From the NCBI RefSeq assembly GCF_003696315.1, contig NZ_RFFN01000001.1, positions 186,001-250,000 of the forward strand: 64,000 bases of DNA. Reading direction: 5' to 3'. A program made the translations under genes and the position numbers. Origin of the DNA: Pseudomonas songnenensis (GTDB lineage: Bacteria; Pseudomonadota; Gammaproteobacteria; Pseudomonadales; Pseudomonadaceae). Positions 17,367 through 25,734 of this stretch are shown piece by piece. Each line of letters begins with the position of its first letter. Positions within the stretch are counted from its first letter, which is position 1. A model generated the notes under the pieces. The model was not told the DNA's origin, searched no databases, and worked only from the letters and a program-made list of their open reading frames with translations.

Positions 17367-19037
17367 GTGAAAAAGGATTCGTTGAACAGCTGGGTCAAGA
17401 GCGGCACACCCTGGATCTGGATGAACGCCGGTGCGGTGTCCATCGCCGTGATCATGACCCTGGGGCTGCTGGCGATCATCGCCGTGCGTGGTCTGGCGCA
17501 CTTCTGGCCGGCCGACGTGATCGTCGCCGACTACAGCATGCCGGGCGCCGAGATGCGCGTGCTGGCCGGTGAGGTGGTGCAGGCCGAGGAAGTGCCCCGT
17601 GCACGTCTGGCTGCCAGCGGACTGCCGGTGAATGTCGAGGGCGGCGAGTTCATGACCCGCGAGCTGCTCAAGGTCGGCAACCGCGAGGTGTACGGCGCCG
17701 ACTTCTCCTGGGTAGTCGGTGAGTGGCTGAGCAACCAGCGCAAGCCGGCCGAGCTGGTGGTGCTGGAGCGTCGCGAGTGGGGCAACTTCTACGGCTATCT
17801 GCTCAACGTCAAGGAAGCCGGCCAGCTGGTCGCCGAGGGCGATGCCGCCTGGGGCGAGCTGCAGCGCCGCATCGATCGGGTCGACGAACTGCATGCGCAG
17901 ATCGCGCGTATCGAGAAGGTGGAGATCGGGCGTATCAACCACGGCCTCGAACGCCTGCGTCTGAAGACCCGCAAGCTGGAGCTGGACGATCGCCTGGACG
18001 CTGTCGCCCAGGCCGATCTGGATGCCGAGCGCGCCCAGTGGGACGCCGAGTACCGGGTGCTGGAAGACAAGCTGATCGCCCTGCAGCAGCAGTTCAACCG
18101 CGACAGCATCACCGTGCGCACCGCCGACGGCCGCGAGCAGGAGATCACCCTCGGCAAGGTGGTGCGGGCGTTCCAGCCCAATGCCATGTCGACGCCGCAG
18201 AAGCTGATGTTCTACTTCGCCAAGCTGTGGGAGTTCGTCAGCGACGAGCCGCGTGAGGCGAACACCGAAGGCGGCGTGTTCCCGGCGATCTTCGGCACCG
18301 TGCTGATGACCCTGATCATGGCGGTGATCGTCACCCCGTTCGGTGTGATCGCCGCGGTCTACCTGCGCGAGTACGCCAAGCAGGGCCTGCTGACCCGCAT
18401 CATCCGCATCGCGGTGAACAACCTCGCCGGTGTGCCGTCGATCGTCTACGGCGTGTTCGGTCTGGGCTTCTTCGTCTACGTGCTGGGCGGCTCGCTGGAC
18501 CGCCTGTTCTACCCGGAAGCGGCGCCGGCACCGGTGTTCGGCACGCCGGGCCTGATGTGGGCCTCGCTGACCCTGGCCATCCTCACCCTGCCGGTGGTGA
18601 TCGTCGCCACCGAGGAAGGCCTGGCGCGCATCCCGCGGATGATCCGCGAAGGCTCGCTGGCCCTTGGTGCGACCAAATCCGAGACGCTGTGGAAGGTGGT
18701 GCTGCCGATGGCCAGCCCGGCGATGATGACCGGCCTGATCCTCGCCGTGGCGCGTGCCGCCGGTGAAGTGGCGCCGCTGATGCTGGTCGGTGTGGTCAAG
18801 CTGGCACCGAACCTGCCGCTCAACGGCAACTACCCTTACCTGCATCTGGATCAGAAGATCATGCACCTGGGCTTCCACATCTACGACGTCGGCTTCCAGA
18901 GCCCCAACGTCGAAGCGGCGCGGCCGCTGGTCTATGCCACCGCACTGCTGCTGGTACTGGTGATCGCCACGCTCAACTTCAGCGCGATCTACATTCGCAA
19001 CCACCTGCGCGAGAAGTACAAGGCGCTGGATCACTAA
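17367..19037 (+). CDS. pstA: Phosphate ABC transporter permease PstA, large form
   Basis: 556 residues compared with about 300 in E. coli. A first membrane segment lies at about 22-46, followed by a periplasmic insertion of about 250 residues. Much of that insertion (about 160-245) is charged and heptad-like (LQRRIDRVDELHAQIARIEK, LEDKLIALQQQF), suggesting a coiled coil. The permease core begins near 304 (FGTVLMTLIMAVIVTPFGVI), with the coupling loop GSLALGATKSETLWKVVLP. Start codon is GTG at 17367 with AAAGG upstream, 27 bp after pstC. It works with PstC and PstB. Confidence 0.93.
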   Translation: MKKDSLNSWVKSGTPWIWMNAGAVSIAVIMTLGLLAIIAVRGLAHFWPADVIVADYSMPGAEMRVLAGEVVQAEEVPRARLAASGLPVNVEGGEFMTRELLKVGNREVYGADFSWVVGEWLSNQRKPAELVVLERREWGNFYGYLLNVKEAGQLVAEGDAAWGELQRRIDRVDELHAQIARIEKVEIGRINHGLERLRLKTRKLELDDRLDAVAQADLDAERAQWDAEYRVLEDKLIALQQQFNRDSITVRTADGREQEITLGKVVRAFQPNAMSTPQKLMFYFAKLWEFVSDEPREANTEGGVFPAIFGTVLMTLIMAVIVTPFGVIAAVYLREYAKQGLLTRIIRIAVNNLAGVPSIVYGVFGLGFFVYVLGGSLDRLFYPEAAPAPVFGTPGLMWASLTLAILTLPVVIVATEEGLARIPRMIREGSLALGATKSETLWKVVLPMASPAMMTGLILAVARAAGEVAPLMLVGVVKLAPNLPLNGNYPYLHLDQKIMHLGFHIYDVGFQSPNVEAARPLVYATALLLVLVIATLNFSAIYIRNHLREKYKALDH

Positions 19038-19055
19038 TTGAAGCGGCGAGTTCAA

Positions 19056-19086
19056 GCCAGCGGCCTCGGGAGAACGAGGCGCTGGC
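19056..19086 (+). repeat. Hairpin in the pstA-pstB spacer
   Basis: GCCAGCG (19056-19062) pairs with CGCTGGC (19080-19086) and CCTCG (19064-19068) with CGAGG (19075-19079). This gives a 12-bp stem with one bulged G and a GGAGAA loop. No T-tract follows, so an RNA-processing or stability role is as likely as termination. It sits inside an operon, ahead of pstB. Confidence 0.55.
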
Positions 19087-19092
19087 CTGGAC

Positions 19093-19120
19093 TTGCAGCC
19101 TGTAGCTTGCAGCTGGCAGC
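19093..19120 (+). repeat. Four imperfect 7-bp tandem repeats before pstB
   Basis: The units are TTGCAGC, CTGTAGC, TTGCAGC and TGGCAGC, all in phase every 7 bases and ending 20 bases before the pstB start. Short heptameric tracts of this AGCTTGCAGC kind are, as I recall, scattered through Pseudomonas intergenic DNA. They can change copy number by slippage. The position between pstA and pstB means length change would not disturb a reading frame. Confidence 0.55.
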
Positions 19121-19138
19121 TGCGAACGGAGCGAACAC

Positions 19139-19966
19139 ATGCAAACCAACACGCATTCCATCGATATCTCGGCCCTCGGTCGTGACAAGCGCAGCCTGAA
19201 CCTGGCCAAAGAGCCGGTGGCCATCGAAGTGCCGGATCTGAGCCTGTACTACGGCCAGAAGCAGGCGTTGTTCAACGTCAGCATGAACATCCCGCGCCAG
19301 CGCGTGACCGCCTTCATCGGTCCGTCCGGCTGTGGCAAGTCGACCCTGCTGCGCTGCTTCAACCGGATGAACGATCTGGTCGACGGCTGCCGCATCGAAG
19401 GCGCGATCAACCTCGACGGCACCAACATCTACCGCAAGGGCGAGGACGTGGCCGACCTGCGCCGCCGCGTCGGCATGGTGTTCCAGAAGCCCAACCCGTT
19501 CCCCAAGAGCATCTACGAGAACGTGGTCTACGGCCTGCGCATCCAGGGCATCAAGCAGAAGCGCGTGCTCGACGAAACCGTCGAGTGGGCGCTCAAGGGC
19601 GCGGCACTGTGGGAGGAGGTCAAGGATCGTCTGCACGAGTCTGCCCTCGGCCTCTCCGGTGGTCAGCAGCAGCGCCTGGTGATCGCCCGCACCATCGCCG
19701 TGCAGCCGGAAGTGCTGCTGCTCGACGAACCAAGCTCGGCCCTCGACCCGATCTCCTCGCTGAAGGTCGAAGAGTTGATCTACGAGCTCAAGGCCAAGTA
19801 CACCATCGTCATCGTCACCCACAACATGCAGCAGGCCGCGCGGGTGTCCGACTACACGGCGTTCATGTACATGGGCAAACTGATCGAGTACGGCGACACC
19901 GATACGCTGTTCACCAACCCGGCCAAGAAGCAGACCGAAGACTACATCACCGGCCGCTACGGCTAG
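19139..19966 (+). CDS. pstB: Phosphate ABC transporter ATP-binding protein PstB
   Basis: 275 residues. Walker A is GPSGCGKST at about residues 61-69, the ABC signature is LSGGQQQRL, and Walker B is [14 protein letters not shown]. The N-terminal 35 residues before the ATPase core are a little longer than in E. coli PstB. It drives the PstC-PstA channel from the cytosolic face and passes phosphate-sufficiency information to PhoR-PhoU. A GGAG (19127-19130) precedes the ATG. The 101-bp gap from pstA contains a hairpin and heptamer repeats. Confidence 0.96.
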   Translation: MQTNTHSIDISALGRDKRSLNLAKEPVAIEVPDLSLYYGQKQALFNVSMNIPRQRVTAFIGPSGCGKSTLLRCFNRMNDLVDGCRIEGAINLDGTNIYRKGEDVADLRRRVGMVFQKPNPFPKSIYENVVYGLRIQGIKQKRVLDETVEWALKGAALWEEVKDRLHESALGLSGGQQQRLVIARTIAVQPEVLLLDEPSSALDPISSLKVEELIYELKAKYTIVIVTHNMQQAARVSDYTAFMYMGKLIEYGDTDTLFTNPAKKQTEDYITGRYG

Positions 19967-19974
19967 TCTGGCCA

Positions 19975-20052
19975 TGTCAGAGCGCGCCAGGCGGCGTCGG
20001 CGGAACTTGCCGTACAAATCGTACTGTCTGCGTTCCGCCTCCTTGCCTGACA
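19975..20052. repeat. Long interrupted inverted repeat between pstB and phoU
   Basis: Nested arms pair around an AT-richer centre: TGTCAG (19975-19980) with CTGACA (20047-20052), CAGGC (19988-19992) with GCCTG (20045-20049, sharing bases with the outer arm), and GGCGGAAC (19999-20006) with GTTCCGCC (20032-20039). The inner 25 bases hold a second GTAC...GTAC pairing. The size of about 78 bp and nested symmetry look like a dispersed intergenic repeat or a stable RNA stem-loop. I do not recognise a named family, and no gene is seen here. Confidence 0.5.
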
Positions 20053-20099
20053 CACTCTGCCAAAGCCCACACGGGCTTGCGTGGGATTCAATCTACCTG

Positions 20100-20130
20100 G
20101 GTGCGCTGCGCACCAGAGCCGCTTAGCGGC
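20100..20130. repeat. Two short palindromes just upstream of phoU
   Basis: GGTGCGC-T-GCGCACC (20100-20114) is a 7-bp inverted repeat with a one-base centre. GCCGCT-T-AGCGGC (20118-20130) is a 6-bp inverted repeat with a one-base centre. They lie 22-52 bases before the phoU ATG. They could be protein-binding sites or hairpins that tune phoU relative to pstB. Confidence 0.45.
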
Positions 20131-20151
20131 AGTCTCCTCGGAGCGAGAGCA

Positions 20152-20880
20152 ATGATCAGCAAAGACAGCCACACCCAACACATTTCCCAGCAGTTCAACG
20201 CCGAGCTGGAGGAGGTGCGCAGCCACCTGCTGGCCATGGGCGGTCTGGTGGAGAAGCAGGTCAACGACGCGGTCACCGCGCTGATCCAGGCCGATTCGGG
20301 CCTCGCCCAGCAGGTGCGCGAGGTGGACGACCAGATCAACCAGATGGAGCGCAACATCGACGAGGAGTGCGTGCGCATTCTCGCCCGCCGTCAGCCAGCG
20401 GCCTCCGACCTGCGTTTGATCATCAGCATTTCCAAGTCGGTGATCGACCTCGAGCGCATCGGTGACGAGGCGACCAAGATCGCCCGCCGCGCCATCCAGC
20501 TGTGCGAGGAAGGCGAGTCGCCCAAGGGCTATGTCGAGGTGCGCCACATCGGCGACCAGGTACGCAAAATGGTGCAGGAAGCGCTCGACGCCTTCGCCCG
20601 CTTCGATGCGGACCTTGCGCTGTCGGTGGCGCAGTACGACAAGACCGTCGATCGCGAGTACAAGACCGCCCTGCGCGAGCTGGTCACCTACATGATGGAA
20701 GACCCGCGCTCGATCTCCCGCGTGCTCAGCGTGATCTGGGCGTTGCGCTCGCTGGAACGCATCGGCGACCACGCGCGCAACATCGCCGAACTGGTGATCT
20801 ACCTGGTGCGCGGCACCGACGTGCGCCACCTCGGCCTGGCGCGCATGGCCGAGGAAGTGGAAGGCACCAAGGAGCGCTGA
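20152..20880 (+). CDS. phoU: Phosphate signalling regulator PhoU
   Basis: 242 residues, the normal PhoU length, made of two similar three-helix PhoU domains (about 20-110 and 120-215). The acidic metal-binding ExxxD motifs are visible in both: DLERIGDEATKIARRAI and SLERIGDHARNIAELVIYL. PhoU links the Pst transporter to PhoR and represses the Pho regulon when phosphate is plentiful. The ATG at 20152 begins the conserved N-terminus and has GGAG at 20140-20143. The 185-bp gap from pstB is filled by inverted repeats. Confidence 0.95.
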   Translation: MISKDSHTQHISQQFNAELEEVRSHLLAMGGLVEKQVNDAVTALIQADSGLAQQVREVDDQINQMERNIDEECVRILARRQPAASDLRLIISISKSVIDLERIGDEATKIARRAIQLCEEGESPKGYVEVRHIGDQVRKMVQEALDAFARFDADLALSVAQYDKTVDREYKTALRELVTYMMEDPRSISRVLSVIWALRSLERIGDHARNIAELVIYLVRGTDVRHLGLARMAEEVEGTKER

Positions 20881-20935
20881 CAGGCGCGCCGGTAGCGGTG
20901 GGCGCCAGCCCGCTGTCTGCGGATGCGCGTTGCGC

Positions 20936-21850
20936 TCAGCTGGCTATCAGCGCCTCGCTCAGGTAGTCGATCAGCGCCCGTGTCTTCGGCGGCAGGTGGT
21001 GATTCTGTCGCCACAGCAGCCAGGCCGCGCCCTGGTAGGAGCCGGTGTAGCGCCACTGCGGCAGCACTTCGCGCAGCTGCCCGTCGGCCAGCGCCTGGGC
21101 AGCGGTGAAATGCGGCAGGCAGGTGATGCCCAGGCCTGCCAGCGCCACCAGTAACCGGGCCTCGCTGTGGTTGCTGATGTAGCGACCGCGCACCGTCACC
21201 GTTTCCTGTTGCTCGCTGCGGCGCAGGTGCCAGCGATTGTCTCCCGCCGTTTCCCCCAGATACAGACAGCTGTGGCGCAGCAGGTCCTGCGGATGTTGCG
21301 GCTCGCCGTGGCGCTGCAGGTAGTCGGGGCTGGCGCAGAGCAGCTGGCGCACCGGCCCGAGCGGTTTGCCGGCCAGGCCTTCGGGTGGGTTGTCGGTGAC
21401 CTGCACCAGCAGGTCGAAACCGTCCTCGATCAGGTCCGGGCTCTGGTCGCTGATCCGCAGCTGCACATCGACCTCGGGGTAGCGCTGGAGAAAGGCCGGC
21501 ATCAACGGTCCGACAACGAACTTGCCATAGGCCTTCGGCACGCTCAGGCGCACCAGCCCGCGCGGGCTGCGCATCAGCCGCTCGCCGATGGCGACGGCGG
21601 CATCGGCCGCATCGAGCATGTCCCGGCAATGCTGGTAGAACTCCGCCCCGGCCTCGTTCAGCCGCAGCTGGCGTGTGGTGCGTTCCAGCAGGCGCAGCGC
21701 CAGGGTCTGCTCCAGCCGTGCCACCTGGCGGCTCACCGCCGACGGTGTGCTGCCCAGCAGGCGCGCGGCGCCGGAGAAGCTGCCGGCCTCGACCACCCGT
21801 ACGAACACGGCCATGTAGGGCAGCAGGGCTGCGCTGTCATTCGTTCCCAT
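20936..21850 (-). CDS. LysR-family transcriptional regulator
   Basis: 304 residues. The N-terminal winged helix-turn-helix is clear at about 10-70 (MAVFVRVVEAGSFSGAARLL, then TPSAVSRQVARLEQTLALRLLER), followed by a substrate-binding co-inducer domain from about 95 (GLVRLSVPKAYGKFVVGPLM). It is divergent from a drug/metabolite transporter, the usual layout when a LysR protein controls its neighbour. The inducer is unknown. The C-terminus overlaps nothing; phoU ends 55 bp away. Confidence 0.9.
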   Translation of the reverse strand: MGTNDSAALLPYMAVFVRVVEAGSFSGAARLLGSTPSAVSRQVARLEQTLALRLLERTTRQLRLNEAGAEFYQHCRDMLDAADAAVAIGERLMRSPRGLVRLSVPKAYGKFVVGPLMPAFLQRYPEVDVQLRISDQSPDLIEDGFDLLVQVTDNPPEGLAGKPLGPVRQLLCASPDYLQRHGEPQHPQDLLRHSCLYLGETAGDNRWHLRRSEQQETVTVRGRYISNHSEARLLVALAGLGITCLPHFTAAQALADGQLREVLPQWRYTGSYQGAAWLLWRQNHHLPPKTRALIDYLSEALIAS

Positions 21851-21907
21851 GCGGAACAGGTCCTGTGCTGTTTCGCTGGATTATCGACCGCGGCGACAGG
21901 CCCGACA

Positions 21908-21920
21908 ATCAGCGCCTGAT
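21908..21920. promoter_or_regulatory. Possible operator in the LysR/transporter intergenic region
   Basis: ATCAG-CGC-CTGAT is a perfect 5-bp inverted repeat with a 3-base centre, 20 bases before the transporter ATG in the 90-bp divergent region. It is short, and LysR sites are usually longer T-N11-A palindromes, so this is only a candidate. Confidence 0.25.
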
Positions 21921-21940
21921 CGTTGGTGCGGGGCTCGAAC

Positions 21941-22852
21941 ATGAAAGGTACGTTGAAACAGGGGCTGTGGCTGGCCGATGGCATGCTGCTGACGGTGGCG
22001 CTGATCTGGGGCAGCAGCTATGCGGTGGCCAAGCAGGCGCTGCTGTTCTATCCGGTGCTGGGTTTTCTGGCGATCCGCTTCGGCCTGACCTTTGTCCTGC
22101 TGCTGCCGCAACTGCGTGGCGCCGGTCGCCGGGCGCTGCGCCCCGGCCTGCCGCTGGGGCTGGTGATGCTGGCGATCTTTCTTTGCGAGACCTGGGGCGT
22201 GATGCTGACCAGTGCCAGCAATGCGGCGTTTCTGATCAGCCTGTGCGTGGTGATTACACCGTTCATGGAATGGTTGCTGCTGCGCCAGCGGCCGCACAAC
22301 ACGCTGTTCCTCGCCTGCGCGTTGTCGCTGGCGGGCGTCTGGCTGCTGACCGGCGGGCCGCAGCTGTCGCTCAATCTCGGCGATGCGCTGATGCTCGCTG
22401 CCGCCTTGCTGCGCGCGGTGCTGGTCTGCCTGACCCGGCGATTGACGGCCGGCCGGGAAATCCCGGCACTGGCGCTGACCGCGGTGCAGAGTGGAGTCGT
22501 CGCGGCGGGCTGCATCCTGCTCGGCGTGTCGCTGCCGGGCGGGCTGCCGGCGCTGCCGGTGGAGCCGGGCTTCTGGTTCGGCACGCTGTATCTGGTGCTG
22601 TTCGCCACGCTGTTCGCCATGTTCGCGCAGAACCGCGCGCTGGGGCGCAGCAGCGCAACGCGGGTGTCGCTGCTGATGGGCTCCGAACCGCTGTTCGGCG
22701 CGATCATCGCTGGTGTCTGGCTGGGTGAGCGGCTGGGGCCGATGGGCTGGGCGGGCGGGTTGCTGATCATGCTGGCAACGCTGTGCACCCTGGGCATCGG
22801 CCGCCAGCCGGCGCCGAGCACCGCCGGCGGTGGGGCGCCGGCCCGTGCCTAG
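21941..22852 (+). CDS. EamA (DMT) family transporter
   Basis: 303 residues from the ATG at 21941; a TTG at 21923 would add six residues. About ten membrane segments in two EamA repeats are visible: GMLLTVALIWGSSYAVAKQA opens the first and GDALMLAAALLRAVLVCLTRRL the second, with SLLMGSEPLFGAIIAGVWLGE near the end. The family exports amino acids, nucleobases or other metabolites and drugs. The substrate cannot be told here. The divergent LysR gene is its probable regulator. Confidence 0.88.
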   Translation: MKGTLKQGLWLADGMLLTVALIWGSSYAVAKQALLFYPVLGFLAIRFGLTFVLLLPQLRGAGRRALRPGLPLGLVMLAIFLCETWGVMLTSASNAAFLISLCVVITPFMEWLLLRQRPHNTLFLACALSLAGVWLLTGGPQLSLNLGDALMLAAALLRAVLVCLTRRLTAGREIPALALTAVQSGVVAAGCILLGVSLPGGLPALPVEPGFWFGTLYLVLFATLFAMFAQNRALGRSSATRVSLLMGSEPLFGAIIAGVWLGERLGPMGWAGGLLIMLATLCTLGIGRQPAPSTAGGGAPARA

Positions 22853-22881
22853 CGTGCAGTCACGGTGAAGCGGCAGGCCGG

Positions 22882-24255
22882 TCAGCTCTGGCGCAGTTCG
22901 GCCTGCAGCTCGTCCAGCGTCGCCTGGCGCTCGCCGTCCTGCAGGCGGGCGCCGGGGTTGAGCGAGGACCACTCGGGATGCGCGCGACAGCGTTGCAGGG
23001 CTTCGGGCAGCTTGCCCTCGCGCCAGCCCTGATCCTGCGGCGTGGCCAGGCGGATCGCCTCGGTGGCGGCATGCCCCCGAGTCGCGAGCACGGCCAGCAG
23101 TTGACGCTGGCGCAGGGCTAGCAGGCGCAGTACGGCGTCGTCGACGCTCAGCTCGCGCTGCCCCTTGAGCTTGCCGAGCAGGCGATTGCCATAGTGCCGC
23201 GCGGTCTGCGCGCCGCCGCCGGCAATGGCGCCGAGCAGCGCCGCGGCGCCGAGGGTGATGCCGCCGACCATCAGGTCGACCCCGGCACCGGCCGCGGCAC
23301 CTGCGGCCATGCCGCCGCCGATCTTCACGCCCAGCTGCTTGAGGGTTTCGGGGTTGAACAGGTCGTCGCCCCAGCGCCCGTCGAGCAGCGGCAGATCACT
23401 GGCCGCTGCATCGTCCTGGCGAAAGGCATACAGGCGCAGCAGCGCCTCGACGCAGCGCTGCTCGCGGCGGCGCACGGCATCGTGCAATTCACGAATGGCG
23501 CCGCGCTCCAGTTCCGGCTGTGCGGCCACGCTGCGTCGGCAGGCGGCGACATCCACCAGCAGTTCGGCGATCAGTCGCTGGCCGCTGGCCAGGCGTGCGG
23601 CAGCCTGGGCTTCATGGTCCTCGATCAGTCGCTGCAGCTTGGGGCGCGCCTGTTCCAGCAGCAGCGCCAGGCTTTCGTACAGCCGGCGCTCACCATCCAC
23701 GGGTGGCGCCACGCTGTCGAAGCGCACCAGTGCATGCAGGCCGAGGCGGGCCAGGGCCTGACGCCATTCCTCGTCGCGGTGCCCCGGCTGGGCGACGAAG
23801 TTGAGCACCGGCAATAGCGGCTTGCCGCAGCCGGCGAGCACCGCCAGCTCGTCCTTGTACTTGGCCAGCACCGGCTCACGGGCGTCGATCACGTAGAGCC
23901 CGGCGTCGCTGGCCAGCAGCTGACGCAGCACCTTGGCTTCCTGCTCGAAGCGCTGGCGTGCCTCGCTGCCGTCGAGAAAGCGCGCGGTGCGTGCCGGGCC
24001 GTCGAGGCGCTCACCGGGACGCTCCAGCCGTTCGAGGTAGTCGAGCAGGGCGATGGCATCTTCCAGGCCCGGGGTGTCGTAGAGCTCCAGCAGCGGCTCG
24101 CCGTCCACCGACAGCCGCGCACCCTCGACGTGGCGGGTGGTGCTCGGCCGGTGCGAGACCTCACCGAAGCCTGCGTCACGGGTCAGGGTGCGCAGCAGCG
24201 AGGTCTTGCCGACATTGGTATGGCCGACCACGGCCAGTTTCAGCGCTTCAGTCAT
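22882..24255 (-). CDS. GTPase with C-terminal DUF3482-type domain
   Basis: 457 residues. An N-terminal small-GTPase domain carries G1 GHTNVGKTSLL (residues 11-21), a candidate G2 Thr in HRPSTTRHVEG and G3 DTPGLED, but I see no clear NKxD G4 motif: the LPVLNFVAQPG region is a weak substitute. After a helical middle there is a Gly/Ala-rich hydrophobic hairpin (GVKIGGGMAAGAAAGAGVDL, then ITLGAAALLGAIAGGGAQ) that could insert into membrane, as in dynamin-like or IRG-like proteins. It overlaps the upstream DUF2868 gene by 8 bp, so the two are co-translated. Cellular role unknown. Confidence 0.8.
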   Translation of the reverse strand: MTEALKLAVVGHTNVGKTSLLRTLTRDAGFGEVSHRPSTTRHVEGARLSVDGEPLLELYDTPGLEDAIALLDYLERLERPGERLDGPARTARFLDGSEARQRFEQEAKVLRQLLASDAGLYVIDAREPVLAKYKDELAVLAGCGKPLLPVLNFVAQPGHRDEEWRQALARLGLHALVRFDSVAPPVDGERRLYESLALLLEQARPKLQRLIEDHEAQAAARLASGQRLIAELLVDVAACRRSVAAQPELERGAIRELHDAVRRREQRCVEALLRLYAFRQDDAAASDLPLLDGRWGDDLFNPETLKQLGVKIGGGMAAGAAAGAGVDLMVGGITLGAAALLGAIAGGGAQTARHYGNRLLGKLKGQRELSVDDAVLRLLALRQRQLLAVLATRGHAATEAIRLATPQDQGWREGKLPEALQRCRAHPEWSSLNPGARLQDGERQATLDELQAELRQS

Positions 24256-25642
24256 GGCCTGTCTTCAGCCAGCGCAGCGGGGCGCCGCTCGAATGCGCCA
24301 GCCCCAGGGTATCCAGCGCCTGATGCCAGTCTTCCAGGCGCGCGCTGTCCAGCGCCTCGCCCGGTGGTGCCTGCAGCAGCCAGACGCGGGTCGCCGCCGC
24401 GCAGCGCGACAGCTCGCCGATCAGCGCCAGCGTGCCGCGGTCGGGTGAGCGTCGCGGATCACAGGCGACGGCCAGGCGTGCCGGCGGAAAGCGGGTCAGT
24501 TGATCGAGCAGCCGTCGGCGCCCCTCGCGGTCGTCGAGGATGCCGGCATCGGCGATACCCTTGGACAGAGCCGGCGGCCAGGGGCGGCTGCCGTCCAGCT
24601 CGATGGCCACCAGCACGGCGCCAGCGCTGCCATCGAGCTGAGCGCCGGCAGTCGGTGCGTGCAGTTGGGCGGGCGCCGCATCACGGATGCCGAGGCGCTC
24701 GCTGGGTGGCTGCAGGCGTTCGCGCAGCAGGCGGTAGGCCGGCAGGTTCAGATCGAGGGTCAGCGCAGCCCGCCCACGCCGCCAGCGCCACAGGCAGAGG
24801 CTCGCCAGCAGCAGTCGCGGCAGCAGGCCGTAGACCAGCAGCACGCCGACCAGCCAGCCGGCCCAGCGTTGCCGGGCGCCGTCCAGATCGCCGGTGAGTG
24901 CGCCGCTGGCGCGGATCTGCTCGACATCCGGCACGCTGAAGCCGAGCAGGGCCGGCAGCGCGCCGAGGGCCTGGGTCAGGCCGACGAAGGCGTTCTCGCC
25001 GAGGATGGTGGTTTCCCAGACGAAGCCGTAGCGGCGGGTCGCCAGCAGGGCGAGGAGGGTGAGCAGGGCGCTGGCCATCGCCAGCAGCCATAGGGCGTGC
25101 ACGCCTGTTCCCAGCAACCAGCGGCCGAGTCGGCGCTGATGCAGCACGCTCAGCAGGGCTGGGGCGAGCTGCGCGGCGCGGGCATCACGGGCGAGCTTTT
25201 CGCTCAGCCAGAGCCACAGTCGCCCCAGCGCGCCGCTGCTGTCACCGGTCAGCAGCAGGCCGAGCAGCCAGCCGAGCAGGGTCAGCAGGTTCAGCCCGAG
25301 CAGGCTGCCCAGCGCCCAGAACACGTTGACCGGTCGCTGCCCGTCGCCCAGCGCGGCGAAGGCGAGACCGGCACCGGTGAAGAGCGCCAGCAGGATCAGC
25401 ACGAACGCACCCAGGCGGGCGCCCTGACGCCAGTGCCGGAGCGCCTCGATGAGCCCGTCACGGTGCGCCAGCCAGAGCGCGCGGCGCTCGATCAGCGCCG
25501 GCAGATCGCCGCCCTGGGTACGGGCCTGGCGGTTGGCCTCGTCATCCTCCAGCGGCCCGGCATGCTCTTCGCGCAGGCGCACGGCTTCGGTCAGCCAGAT
25601 TCGGTCGAGCGGAGTGAGATCGGGAGAGGGGCGGACGGTCAC
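24248..25642 (-). CDS. DUF2868 membrane protein, partner of the adjacent GTPase
   Basis: 464 residues with a GTG start at 25642. Four membrane segments are seen: about 78-98, 112-132, a pair near 178-200, and one around 275-290. A long C-terminal soluble part (about 300-464) follows. This C-terminal part has an alternating strand/helix look (AVLVAIELDGSRPWPPA, RLAVACDPRRSPDRGTLALI), possibly Rossmann-like. No catalytic motif is recognised. The gene is first in a two-gene operon with the GTPase. In Pseudomonas genomes I recall the pair occurring together, so a membrane complex is likely, but its job is unknown. Confidence 0.75.
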   Translation of the reverse strand: MTVRPSPDLTPLDRIWLTEAVRLREEHAGPLEDDEANRQARTQGGDLPALIERRALWLAHRDGLIEALRHWRQGARLGAFVLILLALFTGAGLAFAALGDGQRPVNVFWALGSLLGLNLLTLLGWLLGLLLTGDSSGALGRLWLWLSEKLARDARAAQLAPALLSVLHQRRLGRWLLGTGVHALWLLAMASALLTLLALLATRRYGFVWETTILGENAFVGLTQALGALPALLGFSVPDVEQIRASGALTGDLDGARQRWAGWLVGVLLVYGLLPRLLLASLCLWRWRRGRAALTLDLNLPAYRLLRERLQPPSERLGIRDAAPAQLHAPTAGAQLDGSAGAVLVAIELDGSRPWPPALSKGIADAGILDDREGRRRLLDQLTRFPPARLAVACDPRRSPDRGTLALIGELSRCAAATRVWLLQAPPGEALDSARLEDWHQALDTLGLAHSSGAPLRWLKTGHD

Positions 25643-25702
25643 GCGGCTTCTCGCTGGCGGGTCGAGCCCTGAGGATAACCGCTGCCGCGCGGAACGGGGA
25701 AA

Positions 25703-25725
25703 CGGGGAGCCGTTGCGGCTCCCCG
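25703..25725 (-). terminator. Hairpin downstream of glpQ
   Basis: CGGGGAGCCG (25703-25712) and CGGCTCCCCG (25716-25725) form a perfect 10-bp stem with a TTG loop. It lies just after the glpQ stop, reading on the minus strand, where it is followed by TTTCCCC. Probable intrinsic terminator with a weak U-tract, separating glpQ from the DUF2868/GTPase operon. Confidence 0.6.
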
Positions 25726-25734
25726 CTGTGGCCG

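Noticed and set aside
16152..19055. 967-codon minus-strand open frame across pstC and pstA
   Set aside because: His/Gln/Arg-rich shadow of the permease genes with no membrane or enzyme motifs.
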